Below are positions 34,356-42,877 of a DNA stretch of 64,000 nucleotides, one piece after another. The first letter of the stretch is position 1. Each line of letters starts with the position of its first letter. The translations under genes and the position numbers were made by a program. This stretch comes from Sabulibacter ruber (GTDB taxonomy: Bacteria > Bacteroidota > Bacteroidia > Cytophagales > Hymenobacteraceae). Below the pieces are notes generated by a model that was not told where the DNA came from, did not search any database, and saw only the letters and a list, made by a program, of their open reading frames with translations. The stretch lies in NCBI RefSeq assembly GCF_017355955.1, contig NZ_JAFFID010000004.1, forward strand, positions 124,001-188,000, written 5' to 3'.

Positions 34356-35483
34356 TCAGGTTACCGCTTCCTCCATGGGAACAAAAGGCAGTTTGGGGCT
34401 TTCGGAAGGGCCAGCAGTGCGGGTAACCGGTAGGCTTTCTGGGTAATTCTGTTGTAAAAACGTAATCATCTTCTCCCGTACCCAACACCGCAGGTCAAAA
34501 GCGCTGCTAGAATCAGCGGCGCTTACCAGAATACGGACTTCCATGGTGCGCTCCTTGAAATCGGTGACTTGCAGAATGCCTACCCGGCCGTCCCATAAGT
34601 GGTTCTGGGGCAACAGGCGGTTGAGTTCTTTCCGCATTTCTTCCAGCGGAGCGGTATAGTCAAGGTAAATGAAAACGGTTCCCAGCAATTCTACCGAGGT
34701 GCGGGTCCAGTTTTGGAAGGGTTTTTCAATAAAGTAGTTCAAAGGAAGAATGAGGCGGCGCTGGTCCCAGATGCGCACCACCACGTAGGTTAAGGTGATT
34801 TCCTCCACTTTGCCCCATTCGTTTTCCACCACCAGCACATCGTCTATCCTGATAGGTTGGGTAAAGGCAATCTGGAAACCGGCCAGCAAGTTGCCTATGG
34901 ACCGCTGTGCTGCAAAACCCAGAATGACCCCGGCAATACCTGCTGAGGTCACCAAACCGGTACCAATTTTCCGCACCGTTGGAAAGCTCATCAGGATCAG
35001 ACAAACGGTGAAGAACACGATTGTAATGATCACCACCCGTTTCACGAACTGAAGCTGCGTATACAGTTTCCGTTCCTTGAAGTTATCGGCTTTGTCTAGT
35101 TGGTACTTATGCCTGATTCTGTACTGCACCACGTACACGCAGCCAATAAGGGTCCAGGCAAAGGCACAGGTGAGTGCAATTTCCACTACTCTCCTGAACA
35201 CCTCCAGTGCGTCTGGCCTCAAGGGCACTACGGGCAGCACCATAGACAAAACCAGCAAGGGGAGGAAGTAGAAGAGAGGCCGGTCCAGGCATTGTAAGAC
35301 GCCGGCAATCCAGTAGCGGGGAAAGCGCCGGTTGTAAATGGCTAAAAATCTAAACAATAGCCATTTTACAAATCCGCCAATAAGAAGTGCTCCTATAATG
35401 ATGCCAAGCCCTTGCAAGATCAAGGGCAGGTGGTCTCTGACCAAATGATTCATGTCAGAAACCAGTTCATTTAGAAATTCCAT
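34356..35483 (-). CDS. MscS-family mechanosensitive ion channel
   Basis: The 375-residue protein has about four N-terminal membrane helices. The pore-lining TM3 with the conserved Gly/Ala ridge is GTGLVTSAGIAGVILGFAAQRSIGN, and the beta-domain entrance is FQIAFTQPIRIDDVLVVENEWGKVEEITLTYV. A cytoplasmic alpha/beta domain follows. The channel releases solutes under hypo-osmotic stress. It is divergent from the trehalose gene next door, so the two may form an osmoadaptation locus. Confidence 0.92.
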   Translation of the reverse strand: MEFLNELVSDMNHLVRDHLPLILQGLGIIIGALLIGGFVKWLLFRFLAIYNRRFPRYWIAGVLQCLDRPLFYFLPLLVLSMVLPVVPLRPDALEVFRRVVEIALTCAFAWTLIGCVYVVQYRIRHKYQLDKADNFKERKLYTQLQFVKRVVIITIVFFTVCLILMSFPTVRKIGTGLVTSAGIAGVILGFAAQRSIGNLLAGFQIAFTQPIRIDDVLVVENEWGKVEEITLTYVVVRIWDQRRLILPLNYFIEKPFQNWTRTSVELLGTVFIYLDYTAPLEEMRKELNRLLPQNHLWDGRVGILQVTDFKERTMEVRILVSAADSSSAFDLRCWVREKMITFLQQNYPESLPVTRTAGPSESPKLPFVPMEEAVT

Positions 35484-35729
35484 AGAAGTAAAGCAAATGC
35501 AAGTTCTACACTACCCGCTTCGTGGGTGAAAGGTTACCTTTTTGCGGGCTTCTGCTAGAGATTTAACATTTTAAGGGATAGCACTTTCTGAAGAGAAACT
35601 AACCAAACCGGGAGAAAGGGAGTACATACTGCCAGGCGGTTGCACAGCATTTGTGGGCTGAAACGTACCGGTTTTCCAGCCTTCTCTGCTTTGCATTTCT
35701 GCCTCTTTTTACCCTAAAAAACTACTCCT

Positions 35730-37901
35730 ATGCCCAAGACCATCATTATCTCCAACCGACTTCCCATCAAAGTGCAGCGGACCGAGGAAGGACTAACGTA
35801 TGAAACCAGCGAAGGAGGTTTGGCTACCGGTTTAGGCTCCATTTACAAGCAGGACGATAATATCTGGATTGGCTGGCCCGGCACCTTTTTCAACGACGAG
35901 GCCGAGCAGCAACAAGTGACCCAGGATCTGGCAGAGCAAAGCATGCACCCGGTTTTCCTGACTGAGGCCGAGATCAGGGACTTCTACGAGGGCTTCAGCA
36001 ACGAGACGCTTTGGCCCACCTTCCATTACTTCAGCCAGTACGCCGTGTACGATGATGCCTTCTGGGAGGCCTACCAGCGGGTGAACCAGAAATTCTGCAC
36101 AGCCGTGATGGAGCGCGCTGAGCCCGGCGATACCATCTGGGTGCATGACTACCAACTGCTGTTGTTGCCCTCCCTTATCAGGGAGCAGATACAGGAAAGC
36201 ACCATTGGGTTTTTCCAGCACATTCCGTTCCCGTCATTTGAGGTGTTCAGGATGTTGCCGTGGCGCAAGCAGATTCTGGAAGGTATGCTGGGGGCAGACC
36301 TCATCGGGTTTCATACCTATGACGATGTCCGGCACTTCTTAAGCTCGGTGAGCCGCATTGTGGGGTTAAGCAATTCACAGGGCTTCATTGACAACGGCTA
36401 CCGCACCATTATGGTAGACGCTTTCCCCATGGGGATTGACGACAAAAAATACTCAGAACTGGCCAAGGCTCCAGATACCAAAGCCAAAATGGAGGAGTAC
36501 CGGCAGGCCTTGACCGGGCAGAAGATAGTGCTTTCCATTGACCGCCTGGACTACTCTAAAGGCATTCCGCAGCGCCTCCAGGCGTTTGAGTTGTTCCTGA
36601 AAGAGAACCCGGAGTTCCATGGCAAGGTAACGCTCTTCATGCTGGTGGTACCCTCCCGCGACCAGGTGGATATGTACCGGCAATTGAAGGAAAACATTGA
36701 CGAGCTGGTGGGTCGCATCAACAGTTCTTTCCGCACCATCACCTGGAATCCTATCCAATACTTCTACCGGTCGTTTCCCATTGAAGAACTCTCGGCGCTT
36801 TACTCCATTGCAGACATTGCCTTGGTAACCCCCATGCGCGATGGCATGAACCTGGTCTGCAAAGAGTTTATTGCGAGTAAACTGGATAAGACCGGCGTTC
36901 TGATCCTCAGCGAAATGGCCGGTGCTTCCCGGGAGTTGGCCGATGCCGTTTTAATTAACCCCAATGACCTGGGCCAGATGGTACAGTCGTTACGGGAGGC
37001 GTTGGAGATGCCCGAGGAGGAACAAAAAATCAGGATGAAGCACATGCAAGACATTGTTCAGCGCTACAACATCCACCACTGGGTAGATATTTTCATGAAC
37101 CGGCTGGAGTACATCAAGCTAAAGCAGGCCTCTATGGCTACAGAGTACCTTTCTGCAGAAGAAAGAGATCTGTTGCTGTCCAGTTTCCAGAAGGCCAAGC
37201 AGCGTCTTCTCTTCCTGGACTATGACGGTACTCTGACTTCGTTCACCAAAGACCCCAAAAAGGCCATTCCTGACGAGGAACTGCTCTCCACCTTGGAATG
37301 CCTCGCCCAGGATTCCAAAACCCGCGTGGTCATCGTGAGCGGCCGTGACAGGAACACCCTGCAGAACTGGCTGGGTCACCTGCCCGTGGACTTCATAGCC
37401 GAGCACGGAGTCTGGTTTAAAGAACGAAACGGCGAGTGGGAGATGCCCCAAAGCTTGTCTGATGCCTGGAAAGATGAAATCAGGCCTATTCTGGAGTTGC
37501 ACGTAAGCCGCACCCCGGGCTCGTTTGTGGAGGAAAAAGATTTCTCCCTGGTGTGGCACTACCGTAAAGTAGACCCGGTGCTAGCTGCCTTGCGGGCCCG
37601 CGAATTGAGTAATTACCTGCTGTTCATTGCGTCGAACATCAACCTGCAGGTTATGGAAGGAGATAAGATAGTGGAAGTGAAGAACAGCGAGATCAACAAA
37701 GGCATTGGCAGTACCCGTTGGATGAACCAACACCCCCATGACTTCATCCTCTGCATTGGCGATGATCGCACCGATGAAGACATGTTCCGGGTGATGCCCG
37801 AAGAGGCGTTCACCATCAAAGTTGGCAATGAGCGCTCCCTGGCCCGTTTCAACCTGGATAATGCCAAACAAGTCCGGAAACTGCTCAAGTCTTTGTGTTG
37901 A
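35730..37901 (+). CDS. otsAB: fused trehalose-6-phosphate synthase/phosphatase
   Basis: The 723-residue protein fuses two enzymes. The N-terminal GT20 trehalose-6-phosphate synthase (about residues 1-470) has NRLPIKV, WIGWPG, VHDYQLLLLP and SIDRLDYSKGIPQR. The C-terminal HAD phosphatase (about 490-720) has the nucleophile motif LDYDGTLTSF near residue 495 and the metal-binding IGDDRTDEDMF. It makes trehalose from UDP-glucose and glucose-6-phosphate. The GH15 gene follows convergently and the MscS gene precedes it divergently. All catalytic motifs look intact. The symbol is descriptive of the fusion. Confidence 0.96.
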   Translation: MPKTIIISNRLPIKVQRTEEGLTYETSEGGLATGLGSIYKQDDNIWIGWPGTFFNDEAEQQQVTQDLAEQSMHPVFLTEAEIRDFYEGFSNETLWPTFHYFSQYAVYDDAFWEAYQRVNQKFCTAVMERAEPGDTIWVHDYQLLLLPSLIREQIQESTIGFFQHIPFPSFEVFRMLPWRKQILEGMLGADLIGFHTYDDVRHFLSSVSRIVGLSNSQGFIDNGYRTIMVDAFPMGIDDKKYSELAKAPDTKAKMEEYRQALTGQKIVLSIDRLDYSKGIPQRLQAFELFLKENPEFHGKVTLFMLVVPSRDQVDMYRQLKENIDELVGRINSSFRTITWNPIQYFYRSFPIEELSALYSIADIALVTPMRDGMNLVCKEFIASKLDKTGVLILSEMAGASRELADAVLINPNDLGQMVQSLREALEMPEEEQKIRMKHMQDIVQRYNIHHWVDIFMNRLEYIKLKQASMATEYLSAEERDLLLSSFQKAKQRLLFLDYDGTLTSFTKDPKKAIPDEELLSTLECLAQDSKTRVVIVSGRDRNTLQNWLGHLPVDFIAEHGVWFKERNGEWEMPQSLSDAWKDEIRPILELHVSRTPGSFVEEKDFSLVWHYRKVDPVLAALRARELSNYLLFIASNINLQVMEGDKIVEVKNSEINKGIGSTRWMNQHPHDFILCIGDDRTDEDMFRVMPEEAFTIKVGNERSLARFNLDNAKQVRKLLKSLC

Positions 37902-37983
37902 GGATTGCTGATTGTTAATTGCTGTTAGTTGATTGATAATTGCTAATTGCTCTTAGGTGAGCAGTAGGTTCCTACAACGCTAT

Positions 37984-38012
37984 CCGCTGGCGCGAGTCTC
38001 CAGACTCGTGCC
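37984..38012. repeat. family C palindromic repeat
   Basis: CGCGAGTCTCCAGACTCGTG is preceded by CCGCTGG. The inner AGTCT/AGACT stem differs from the 19.7 and 28.6 kb copies, which suggests that compensatory changes keep the hairpin. Confidence 0.65.
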
Positions 38013-38066
38013 TACAGATAGCGGGTAGTCTCCTGACTACCCTCGCTGCATCGCAGAGAAACCAAC

Positions 38067-38137
38067 TATGGCGCGGAAGTTACTTCCGTGACTTTCGAGA
38101 AAGTTAATCAAGGCACGGAAGTAACTTCCGCGCCATA
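38067..38137. repeat. family D hairpin with perfect 24-bp arms
   Basis: The arm at 38067-38090 (starting TATGGCGCGGAAG) is the exact reverse complement of 38114-38137. The related element at 55038-55115 differs by a few bases within the arms. Confidence 0.7.
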
Positions 38138-38190
38138 GGAGCACATTGCTGAACCGCTGGCACAACGATCAAACGTGATAACTATTCCCC

Positions 38191-38246
38191 GCGAGTCTGG
38201 AGACTCGCTTCATCCAAAGGAACGAGTCTGGAGACTCGCGCCATAG
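38191..38246. repeat. two family C cores in tandem
   Basis: GCGAGTCTGGAGACTCGC at 38191-38208 and CGAGTCTGGAGACTCG at 38223-38238 are palindromes 14 bases apart. Confidence 0.6.
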
Positions 38247-38269
38247 AAGGCAATAGGACAGGAGGCTTG

Positions 38270-38309
38270 CGTTTTCGGCCGGATTTACGGGGAAAGGCCT
38301 GAAAACAGG
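38270..38309. repeat. family A palindromic repeat
   Basis: The copy runs from CGTTTTCGGCCGGA to GGCCTGAAAACAGG and leads directly into the GH15 terminator. Confidence 0.6.
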
Positions 38310-38345
38310 AAAGGCTCGCCAACTGGCGAGCCTTTCCTGTTTTAC
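38307..38345. terminator. terminator hairpin of the GH15 gene
   Basis: The stem AGGAAAGGCTCGCCA / TGGCGAGCCTTTCCT with T/A tracts lies 17 bases downstream of the GH15 stop on the minus strand and could also end plus-strand transcripts. Confidence 0.8.
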
Positions 38346-38361
38346 AAACTAAAACCACTTG

Positions 38362-40146
38362 TTACAGGAACGAAGGTCTGTCCAGTTGTTTGGAGATGCG
38401 ATACACCGCGTTCAGGAGACCTACGTGGCTGTAGGCTTGCGGGAAGTTACCCCACTGGCTACCGTCACGGGAGTCTACGTCTTCGCTCAGCAGTCCTAAG
38501 TGGTTGGTGTATTTCAAAATGCTCTCAAATTCTCTCACGGCTTCGTCAATGCGGCCCACGCAGGCCAGGGCTTCAATATACCAGAAGGCGCAGATCAGGA
38601 ACGTGCTTTGCGGCACGCCAAAATCATCGGCGTGTTTGTAGCGGTAGAAGAGGCCTTCCGGGGTTTTTAGCTCTTTTTCCATCTCAGCCAGGTGCGTTTT
38701 GGCGCGGTCAGAAGACGGATCCAGGTAGTGCATCATGATGAGCTGCAGGGTGCTGGCATCCAGGTGGTGTTTGCCGATGGCTTGGGTGTACACGCCGCGC
38801 TGAGGGTCAAAGCATTCTTCAATCTTAGAAGAGGCTTCCTGCATAAGTTGGTTGGCTTGTTGCTCCAGCTCGCGGTCGCCCATGTGGCGGGCAATGTTGC
38901 GGGCCGCCGCCGAGCCTGCCCAGTGGAACAGGTACGTATAGCAGTGGTACTGCGCAAAATCACGGAATTCCCACAAACCGGCATCGGGCTCGTTCATGGT
39001 CTGCTGAATTTTCTTCAGCGTTTTGGAAATGAGTTTCCGGGACTCAATGCGCTCCTCGTCATTGAACCGGCGGTCTATGTACAGCGGGAGCAGGGCCACC
39101 AGAATCTGGCCGTACACATCGTTCTGGATGTGCGTGTAGGCATCGTTTCCAATGCGCACGGGACGGTTGTTGCCTAGATAGCCTTCCAGCTCCAGCTCCA
39201 GCTCAGTGAGCTTGCTCTGTCCGCTGATGGAGTAAAGCGGCTGGTAGCGTTGCGTGTCTTTGGCCGTGATGTTGGCAATGAAGTGGAAATAGCGCTCCAT
39301 TTCCTCAAAGTGCCCAATGTTGTTGAAGGCATTGAGGATATAGTACGTATCACGCATCCAGCAGAAGCGGTAATCCCAGTTGCGGCCGCTGCCCGGGTGC
39401 TCCGGCAAACTGGTGGTAGGCGAGGCGATGATGGCGCCGGTGTCTTCGTACTGGTGAATCTTGAGGGCCAAGGCACTCCGGATGACCTGGTCCTGGAAGA
39501 AGTTGCTGATGCTGGTGTTTTTCACCCAGTTTCTCCAATAGCGGCGGGTTTGGCTCAGGAAGGCCTCGGCGGTGCTTTCCAGGTTGGCTTCCAGCGGCGC
39601 GCCGTAGGTAAGCACAAAGTACAGCGTCTCGTTCAGGACAAAGTACTGGTCTTCCAGGATATAACTCAAAGAGGCGTTGGTAGTGAGGCGAACCTCCTCA
39701 TCCAGCCCCAGAAACGCGATGTGGTTGCTGCTGCGTCTTCGGCTGAGCGGGAACTCTCCGTAGTTCCCCACGGGCCGGCAGGTGGCTTTGATGCGCGGCG
39801 AGCCAGACAAAGGCTCCACTTTTCTTACCAGCATCAGAGGCTTATAATAACGTTGGTGCTGTCTAAACCGAGGGGCAAAATCTGTTACCCGGTAAGAACC
39901 CTCCTGGCAAGTGATCTCGGTGCACAGGATGTTGGTGTTCTCCATGTAGTACTGATGCGACGTGAAGTGTTCCGCATCTGGTTTTATGGAATATTCTCCC
40001 CCTTTTTTCTGGTCTAACAAGGGGCCGAATACAAAGCTGCTGTCAAAACGGGGCCAGCAGAGCCATTCTATACTAGTGTCTTTGTGGATGAGGGCCAGGT
40101 ACGCGCAGTTGCCAATAAGCCCCATGTCATAGGTGTGCTTCGCCAT
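38362..40146 (-). CDS. glycoside hydrolase family 15 protein (glucoamylase/trehalase type)
   Basis: The ~594-residue cytoplasmic protein starts MAKHTYDMGLIGNCAYLALI, typical of bacterial GH15 with an N-terminal beta-sandwich. Six codons upstream lies another ATG (40164). The (alpha/alpha)6 barrel has the motif GSGRNWDYRFCWMRDTYY near residue 250, which is the family substrate-binding segment. GH15 enzymes cleave alpha-glucosidic bonds; several bacterial members of this subgroup are trehalases. Its position tail-to-tail with the trehalose synthase/phosphatase gene supports trehalose turnover, though that is an inference. Confidence 0.9.
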   Translation of the reverse strand: MAKHTYDMGLIGNCAYLALIHKDTSIEWLCWPRFDSSFVFGPLLDQKKGGEYSIKPDAEHFTSHQYYMENTNILCTEITCQEGSYRVTDFAPRFRQHQRYYKPLMLVRKVEPLSGSPRIKATCRPVGNYGEFPLSRRRSSNHIAFLGLDEEVRLTTNASLSYILEDQYFVLNETLYFVLTYGAPLEANLESTAEAFLSQTRRYWRNWVKNTSISNFFQDQVIRSALALKIHQYEDTGAIIASPTTSLPEHPGSGRNWDYRFCWMRDTYYILNAFNNIGHFEEMERYFHFIANITAKDTQRYQPLYSISGQSKLTELELELEGYLGNNRPVRIGNDAYTHIQNDVYGQILVALLPLYIDRRFNDEERIESRKLISKTLKKIQQTMNEPDAGLWEFRDFAQYHCYTYLFHWAGSAAARNIARHMGDRELEQQANQLMQEASSKIEECFDPQRGVYTQAIGKHHLDASTLQLIMMHYLDPSSDRAKTHLAEMEKELKTPEGLFYRYKHADDFGVPQSTFLICAFWYIEALACVGRIDEAVREFESILKYTNHLGLLSEDVDSRDGSQWGNFPQAYSHVGLLNAVYRISKQLDRPSFL

Positions 40147-40251
40147 ACGGTTTGCTTTTGGCACCGGGATTGCCTGCCGGTGCTCGATTTACCGTGTACC
40201 GTTTTGGAGGTATAGAGGTTTCCTAATTTTTGCACACTTGGTTGAGGTCTG

Positions 40252-40290
40252 CTGTTTTTAGGTCAATTTTCAGGAAATAGACTCAAAACA
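40252..40290. repeat. family A palindromic repeat
   Basis: The copy (CTGTTTTTAGGTCAATTTTC to ACTCAAAACAAAAG) lies eight bases after the end of the minus-strand LRR-kinase gene. Confidence 0.6.
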
Positions 40291-40297
40291 AAAGAGT

Positions 40298-41617
40298 CTA
40301 AAGTTTGGCGGCCTGGGTGATTTGCCGGAGAATGGAAGAAAAGTCAGGCCTTTGCAGCACGTCTGGCTGCATACACTTCTGCTTTAGTTGTAGCAGGGCA
40401 GGAACACATTCCTCTGCCGCATCTTCCGGCGAAAGATGGTCCAGCAGGTCTTCCAGCAAACACCCGAAGGCCCTTACTTCAAGGCGTTCCAGGGCAGAGG
40501 CTCTTTCCGGGTCAGTTTGGTCATAGATAGTAGCTGCGCCAAAATCTCCGAAGAGGGCGTGCCCGGTTGCATTCACCAAGGTGTTGTGGGCGTACAGATC
40601 ACCGTGCAGGATGCCGCGGGCGTGCAGGTGCGCAGATACAGAAGCAATGCCGGTGGCAATGCTGAGCACATGGGCCAACGGAAAAACCGTGCCTTCGGGG
40701 TACACATCGCGGGTGCAGGACTCAAAACTAGGCGTGATACCCAGAATGCGGTATTCCTGGGGGATCAGCTCCAGTACCAAGCCTTGTTTTTGCTCGGGGT
40801 GCTGCGCGATCTTCCCTAACACCTGCACCAGGTTGGGGTGAGACCCGGCGGCTATGCAGGCCTGCATTTCATCCTGGGGCAACCCATCGCTGGTGACTTC
40901 GCCTTTGAAGACTTTTACCGCAACGGGCCTGGAAACGGCTCCGGGTTTTTTCCATTGAGCCCGGGAGATGATGCCGGAAGCGCCTTGCCCCAGAACTTCT
41001 TCCATTGCCAGCTCATCCCACAACACTTCCCGTAAATCTGCCGCCACCTGGCCGTGCTGGGTGCAAGGGTTGCCAGAGATAGCCAGCCACGACAAGCGCG
41101 GCATGGAAAAGAGCCAGTCTGGTAATTCCACCAGTTCGTTGGCCGAGATACGGAGCAGTTCCAGGTTCTGGCAATTGGCTAGTTCCTTGGGGAGTTGCGT
41201 CAGTTTATTTCCGGCCAGCATCAGTTTCTGCATGCGGGCGCAGTTGCCAATAGAGCGCGGCAGTTCTGCAATCTGGTTGTTGGTGAGTATGAGCCAGCGG
41301 GTGAGCGGCGGAAGGGCATTCTCTGGTACCGTCTCTATGTTACACGCCTTAAACCCAATCATCTCTAGCTTAGGGCATTGCCCCAGTACCTCTGGAAACT
41401 GCGTAAATTCATTGTCTGAGAAAAACGCAATTTTCAGGTTTCTCAGGCGGGCAAATTCCTGGGGCAGTTGGGAGAGCCGATTACCTGATAAATCCAAAAT
41501 CTCCAGTGTCTCGGCCAGTTCCAGAATCTCCAGCGGGAACTTCGTCAGGCCGCAGGCTAGCTTTAGTTTTTTTATACCAATCAGTTCTCCGGCTTGTAAT
41601 TGTTCTAGGGTTTGCAT
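40298..41617 (-). CDS. leucine-rich-repeat protein kinase
   Basis: The 439-residue protein joins about eight leucine-rich repeats (residues ~15-205; for example LEILDLSGNRLSQLPQEF and MQKLMLAGNKLTQLPKEL) to a eukaryotic-like kinase domain (~210-439). The kinase has a glycine loop LGQGASGI, the Lys of VAVKVFKG, the Glu of QDEMQA and the catalytic loop HGDLYAHNTLV. The metal motif is GDFGAA. HGD replaces the usual HRD, as in non-RD kinases. There is no signal peptide or membrane helix, so it is cytoplasmic. The target is unknown. It has its own 3' repeat terminator and is not in an operon. Confidence 0.88.
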   Translation of the reverse strand: MQTLEQLQAGELIGIKKLKLACGLTKFPLEILELAETLEILDLSGNRLSQLPQEFARLRNLKIAFFSDNEFTQFPEVLGQCPKLEMIGFKACNIETVPENALPPLTRWLILTNNQIAELPRSIGNCARMQKLMLAGNKLTQLPKELANCQNLELLRISANELVELPDWLFSMPRLSWLAISGNPCTQHGQVAADLREVLWDELAMEEVLGQGASGIISRAQWKKPGAVSRPVAVKVFKGEVTSDGLPQDEMQACIAAGSHPNLVQVLGKIAQHPEQKQGLVLELIPQEYRILGITPSFESCTRDVYPEGTVFPLAHVLSIATGIASVSAHLHARGILHGDLYAHNTLVNATGHALFGDFGAATIYDQTDPERASALERLEVRAFGCLLEDLLDHLSPEDAAEECVPALLQLKQKCMQPDVLQRPDFSSILRQITQAAKL

Positions 41618-41895
41618 GCGCGCATAAGATTAGACGCTGTGAAAATAGGTCTCATTTTGCAAGAAACAGGCTTTTACGCGGGTATTTCTTTCATAACAGT
41701 AAGCAGAAGGCAATGACCTGAAAGATTACGAACGACCGTTTTTGGCCTGTTTTTGAAAAAAGATGTAGATACAGGGAACACTGGTTTTTGAGAATGCGTT
41801 AAGGCTACAGATGATTCTTTAGCGGAGTTCGAAACAAAAGGCAGGGAAACCTGCTGATTTTTAAGGATCAAACTCTACTAAATTGATAGGGAAAC
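41618..41895. other. AT-rich gap upstream of the sulfur operon promoter
   Basis: I see no gene. There is a half-copy of family A near 41737-41765 and otherwise unique, AT-rich sequence leading to the promoter at 41896. Transcription-factor sites may lie here, but I cannot name any. Confidence 0.5.
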
Positions 41896-41925
41896 TTGAT
41901 TTCTAACGATCACTACCTATCTTTG
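41896..41925 (+). promoter_or_regulatory. strong predicted promoter of the sulfur-assimilation operon
   Basis: TTG at 41896-41898 and TATCTTTG at 41918-41925 stand 19 bases apart, an excellent match to the Bacteroidota -33/-7 pattern. Transcription should start near 41931, about 27 bases upstream of the Cys-rich leader ORF and about 180 bases upstream of cysH. Confidence 0.75.
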
Positions 41926-41957
41926 CGACATCTTTTTAACAGCCAGAGAAAGACTAC

Positions 41958-42026
41958 ATGGTCTATACATCTTACATAAAGCGAATGCGCTTCTGCTGTT
42001 GCAGCTCCTGCTGCTGTTGTTTCTAG
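41958..42026 (+). CDS. polycysteine leader peptide upstream of cysH
   Basis: This is a 22-codon frame, MVYTSYIKR followed by MRFCCCSSCCCCF and a TAG stop. A second in-frame ATG at 41985 would give the 13-residue form. Seven of the last ten sense codons are Cys (TGC, TGT, TGC, then TGC, TGC, TGT, TGT, split by two Ser codons). It lies between the operon promoter and the APS reductase gene, where a ribosome stalled for lack of Cys-tRNA could change expression of the genes that make sulfide for cysteine. Polycysteine leader ORFs with such a role are known in mycobacteria. I know of none described in Bacteroidota. The stop codon sits in a hairpin. Confidence 0.75.
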   Translation: MVYTSYIKRMRFCCCSSCCCCF

Positions 42027-42038
42027 CCCCTCTAGAAA
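42020..42038 (+). promoter_or_regulatory. hairpin overlapping the leader stop codon
   Basis: TTTCTAG (42020-42026) pairs perfectly with CTAGAAA (42032-42038) across a CCCCT loop. It includes the last codon and the stop of the Cys-rich leader. A ribosome finishing the leader would melt it, while one stalled in the Cys run would leave it free. No U-tract follows, so it is not itself a classical terminator. Confidence 0.5.
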
Positions 42039-42108
42039 TCAACAAAAATCCTATTGTCTATCAGGCAACCCCTAAAGTTCAAATTTTCTCATAACGTATT
42101 TTCTTGCC

Positions 42109-42858
42109 ATGGCCTCTTCTGCACAAGAGCATGTGTCTCAACTTATACAAGAGACAGAAGGATTAACCATAGACCAAACGTTGGCGCTGTTGGTGAGCCG
42201 TTATCCCGGTGAGGTGACGTTCTCTTCCAGCTTCAGCTTTGAAGACCAGGTAATCTCTCACCAGATCCTGGAAAACAATTTCCCCATCAGCATTTTCACC
42301 CTGGATACCGGAAGACTTTTCCCCGAGACTTACTCAGTTTGGAGCAGAACCAATGAGGCGTATAACACGCGCATTAAGGCGTACTACCCCAATAATGAGC
42401 AGCTGGAGGAATTTATCCATAACACCGGCCCTAACTCTTTTTATGAGTCTACCCAGAACCGCAAAGACTGCTGCCACATCAGAAAAGTGGAGCCGTTGAA
42501 GCGGGCTCTGAAAGGCAACGCCGTCTGGATTACCGGTCTGCGCGCCGAGCACTCGCCGGGCCGCGGTATCCTGCCCAAATTTGAGTGGGATGAGGGAAAC
42601 CAGCTTATCAAATTCCACCCGCTGCTGTACTGGACCACTGAGGAAGTGATGGCGTTCATCAAGCAGAACAACATCCCGTACAATAAACTGCACGACAAAG
42701 GCTTCATCAGTATTGGTTGCGCGCCTTGTACCCGCGCCATTCAGCCGGGCGAAGATTTCAGAGCCGGCCGCTGGTGGTGGGAAGACAGCAGCAAAAAAGA
42801 GTGCGGATTACACGTATCAGAATCACCGGCTCCGGTTGCCCCGGAACTGGCTAAGTAA
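42109..42858 (+). CDS. cysH: phosphoadenylyl/adenylyl-sulfate reductase, APS-reductase type
   Basis: CysH reduces activated sulfate to sulfite using thioredoxin. The 249-residue protein has the PP-loop-like core FSSSFSFEDQVI and TLDTGRLFPETY. The catalytic C-terminal Cys232 is in KKECGLH. The four Cys that bind a [4Fe-4S] cluster are in KDCCHIRKVEPL (121, 122) and GCAPCTRA (204, 207). Presence of these pairs, and absence of an APS kinase gene (cysC) in the operon, point to direct reduction of APS rather than PAPS. It is the first structural gene after the Cys-rich leader. The next gene starts 19 bases downstream. Confidence 0.95.
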   Translation: MASSAQEHVSQLIQETEGLTIDQTLALLVSRYPGEVTFSSSFSFEDQVISHQILENNFPISIFTLDTGRLFPETYSVWSRTNEAYNTRIKAYYPNNEQLEEFIHNTGPNSFYESTQNRKDCCHIRKVEPLKRALKGNAVWITGLRAEHSPGRGILPKFEWDEGNQLIKFHPLLYWTTEEVMAFIKQNNIPYNKLHDKGFISIGCAPCTRAIQPGEDFRAGRWWWEDSSKKECGLHVSESPAPVAPELAK

Positions 42859-42877
42859 TAGAATAGAAATACCGAGT

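Larger units (their letters stand above)
37902..38269. other. repeat island after the trehalose gene
   Basis: No gene is visible. An AT-rich TGATTGTTAATTGC stretch leads into a mosaic of palindromes: family C (37984-38012), a GGTAGTC/GACTACC hairpin (38022-38042), family D with perfect 24-base arms (38067-38137), and two more family C cores (38191-38208 and 38223-38238). The 54.95-55.23 kb island has the same modules. Confidence 0.75.

Noticed and set aside
42027..42108. A classical Rho-independent attenuator terminator after the Cys-rich leader
   Set aside because: The only strong hairpin (42020-42038) has no following U-tract, so I do not call a terminator there; the mechanism stays open.
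42713..42877. cysD starting at 42713 within cysH
   Set aside because: The upstream codons are the shifted frame of cysH. The family N-terminus MGSYKLDYLDQL begins at 42878.
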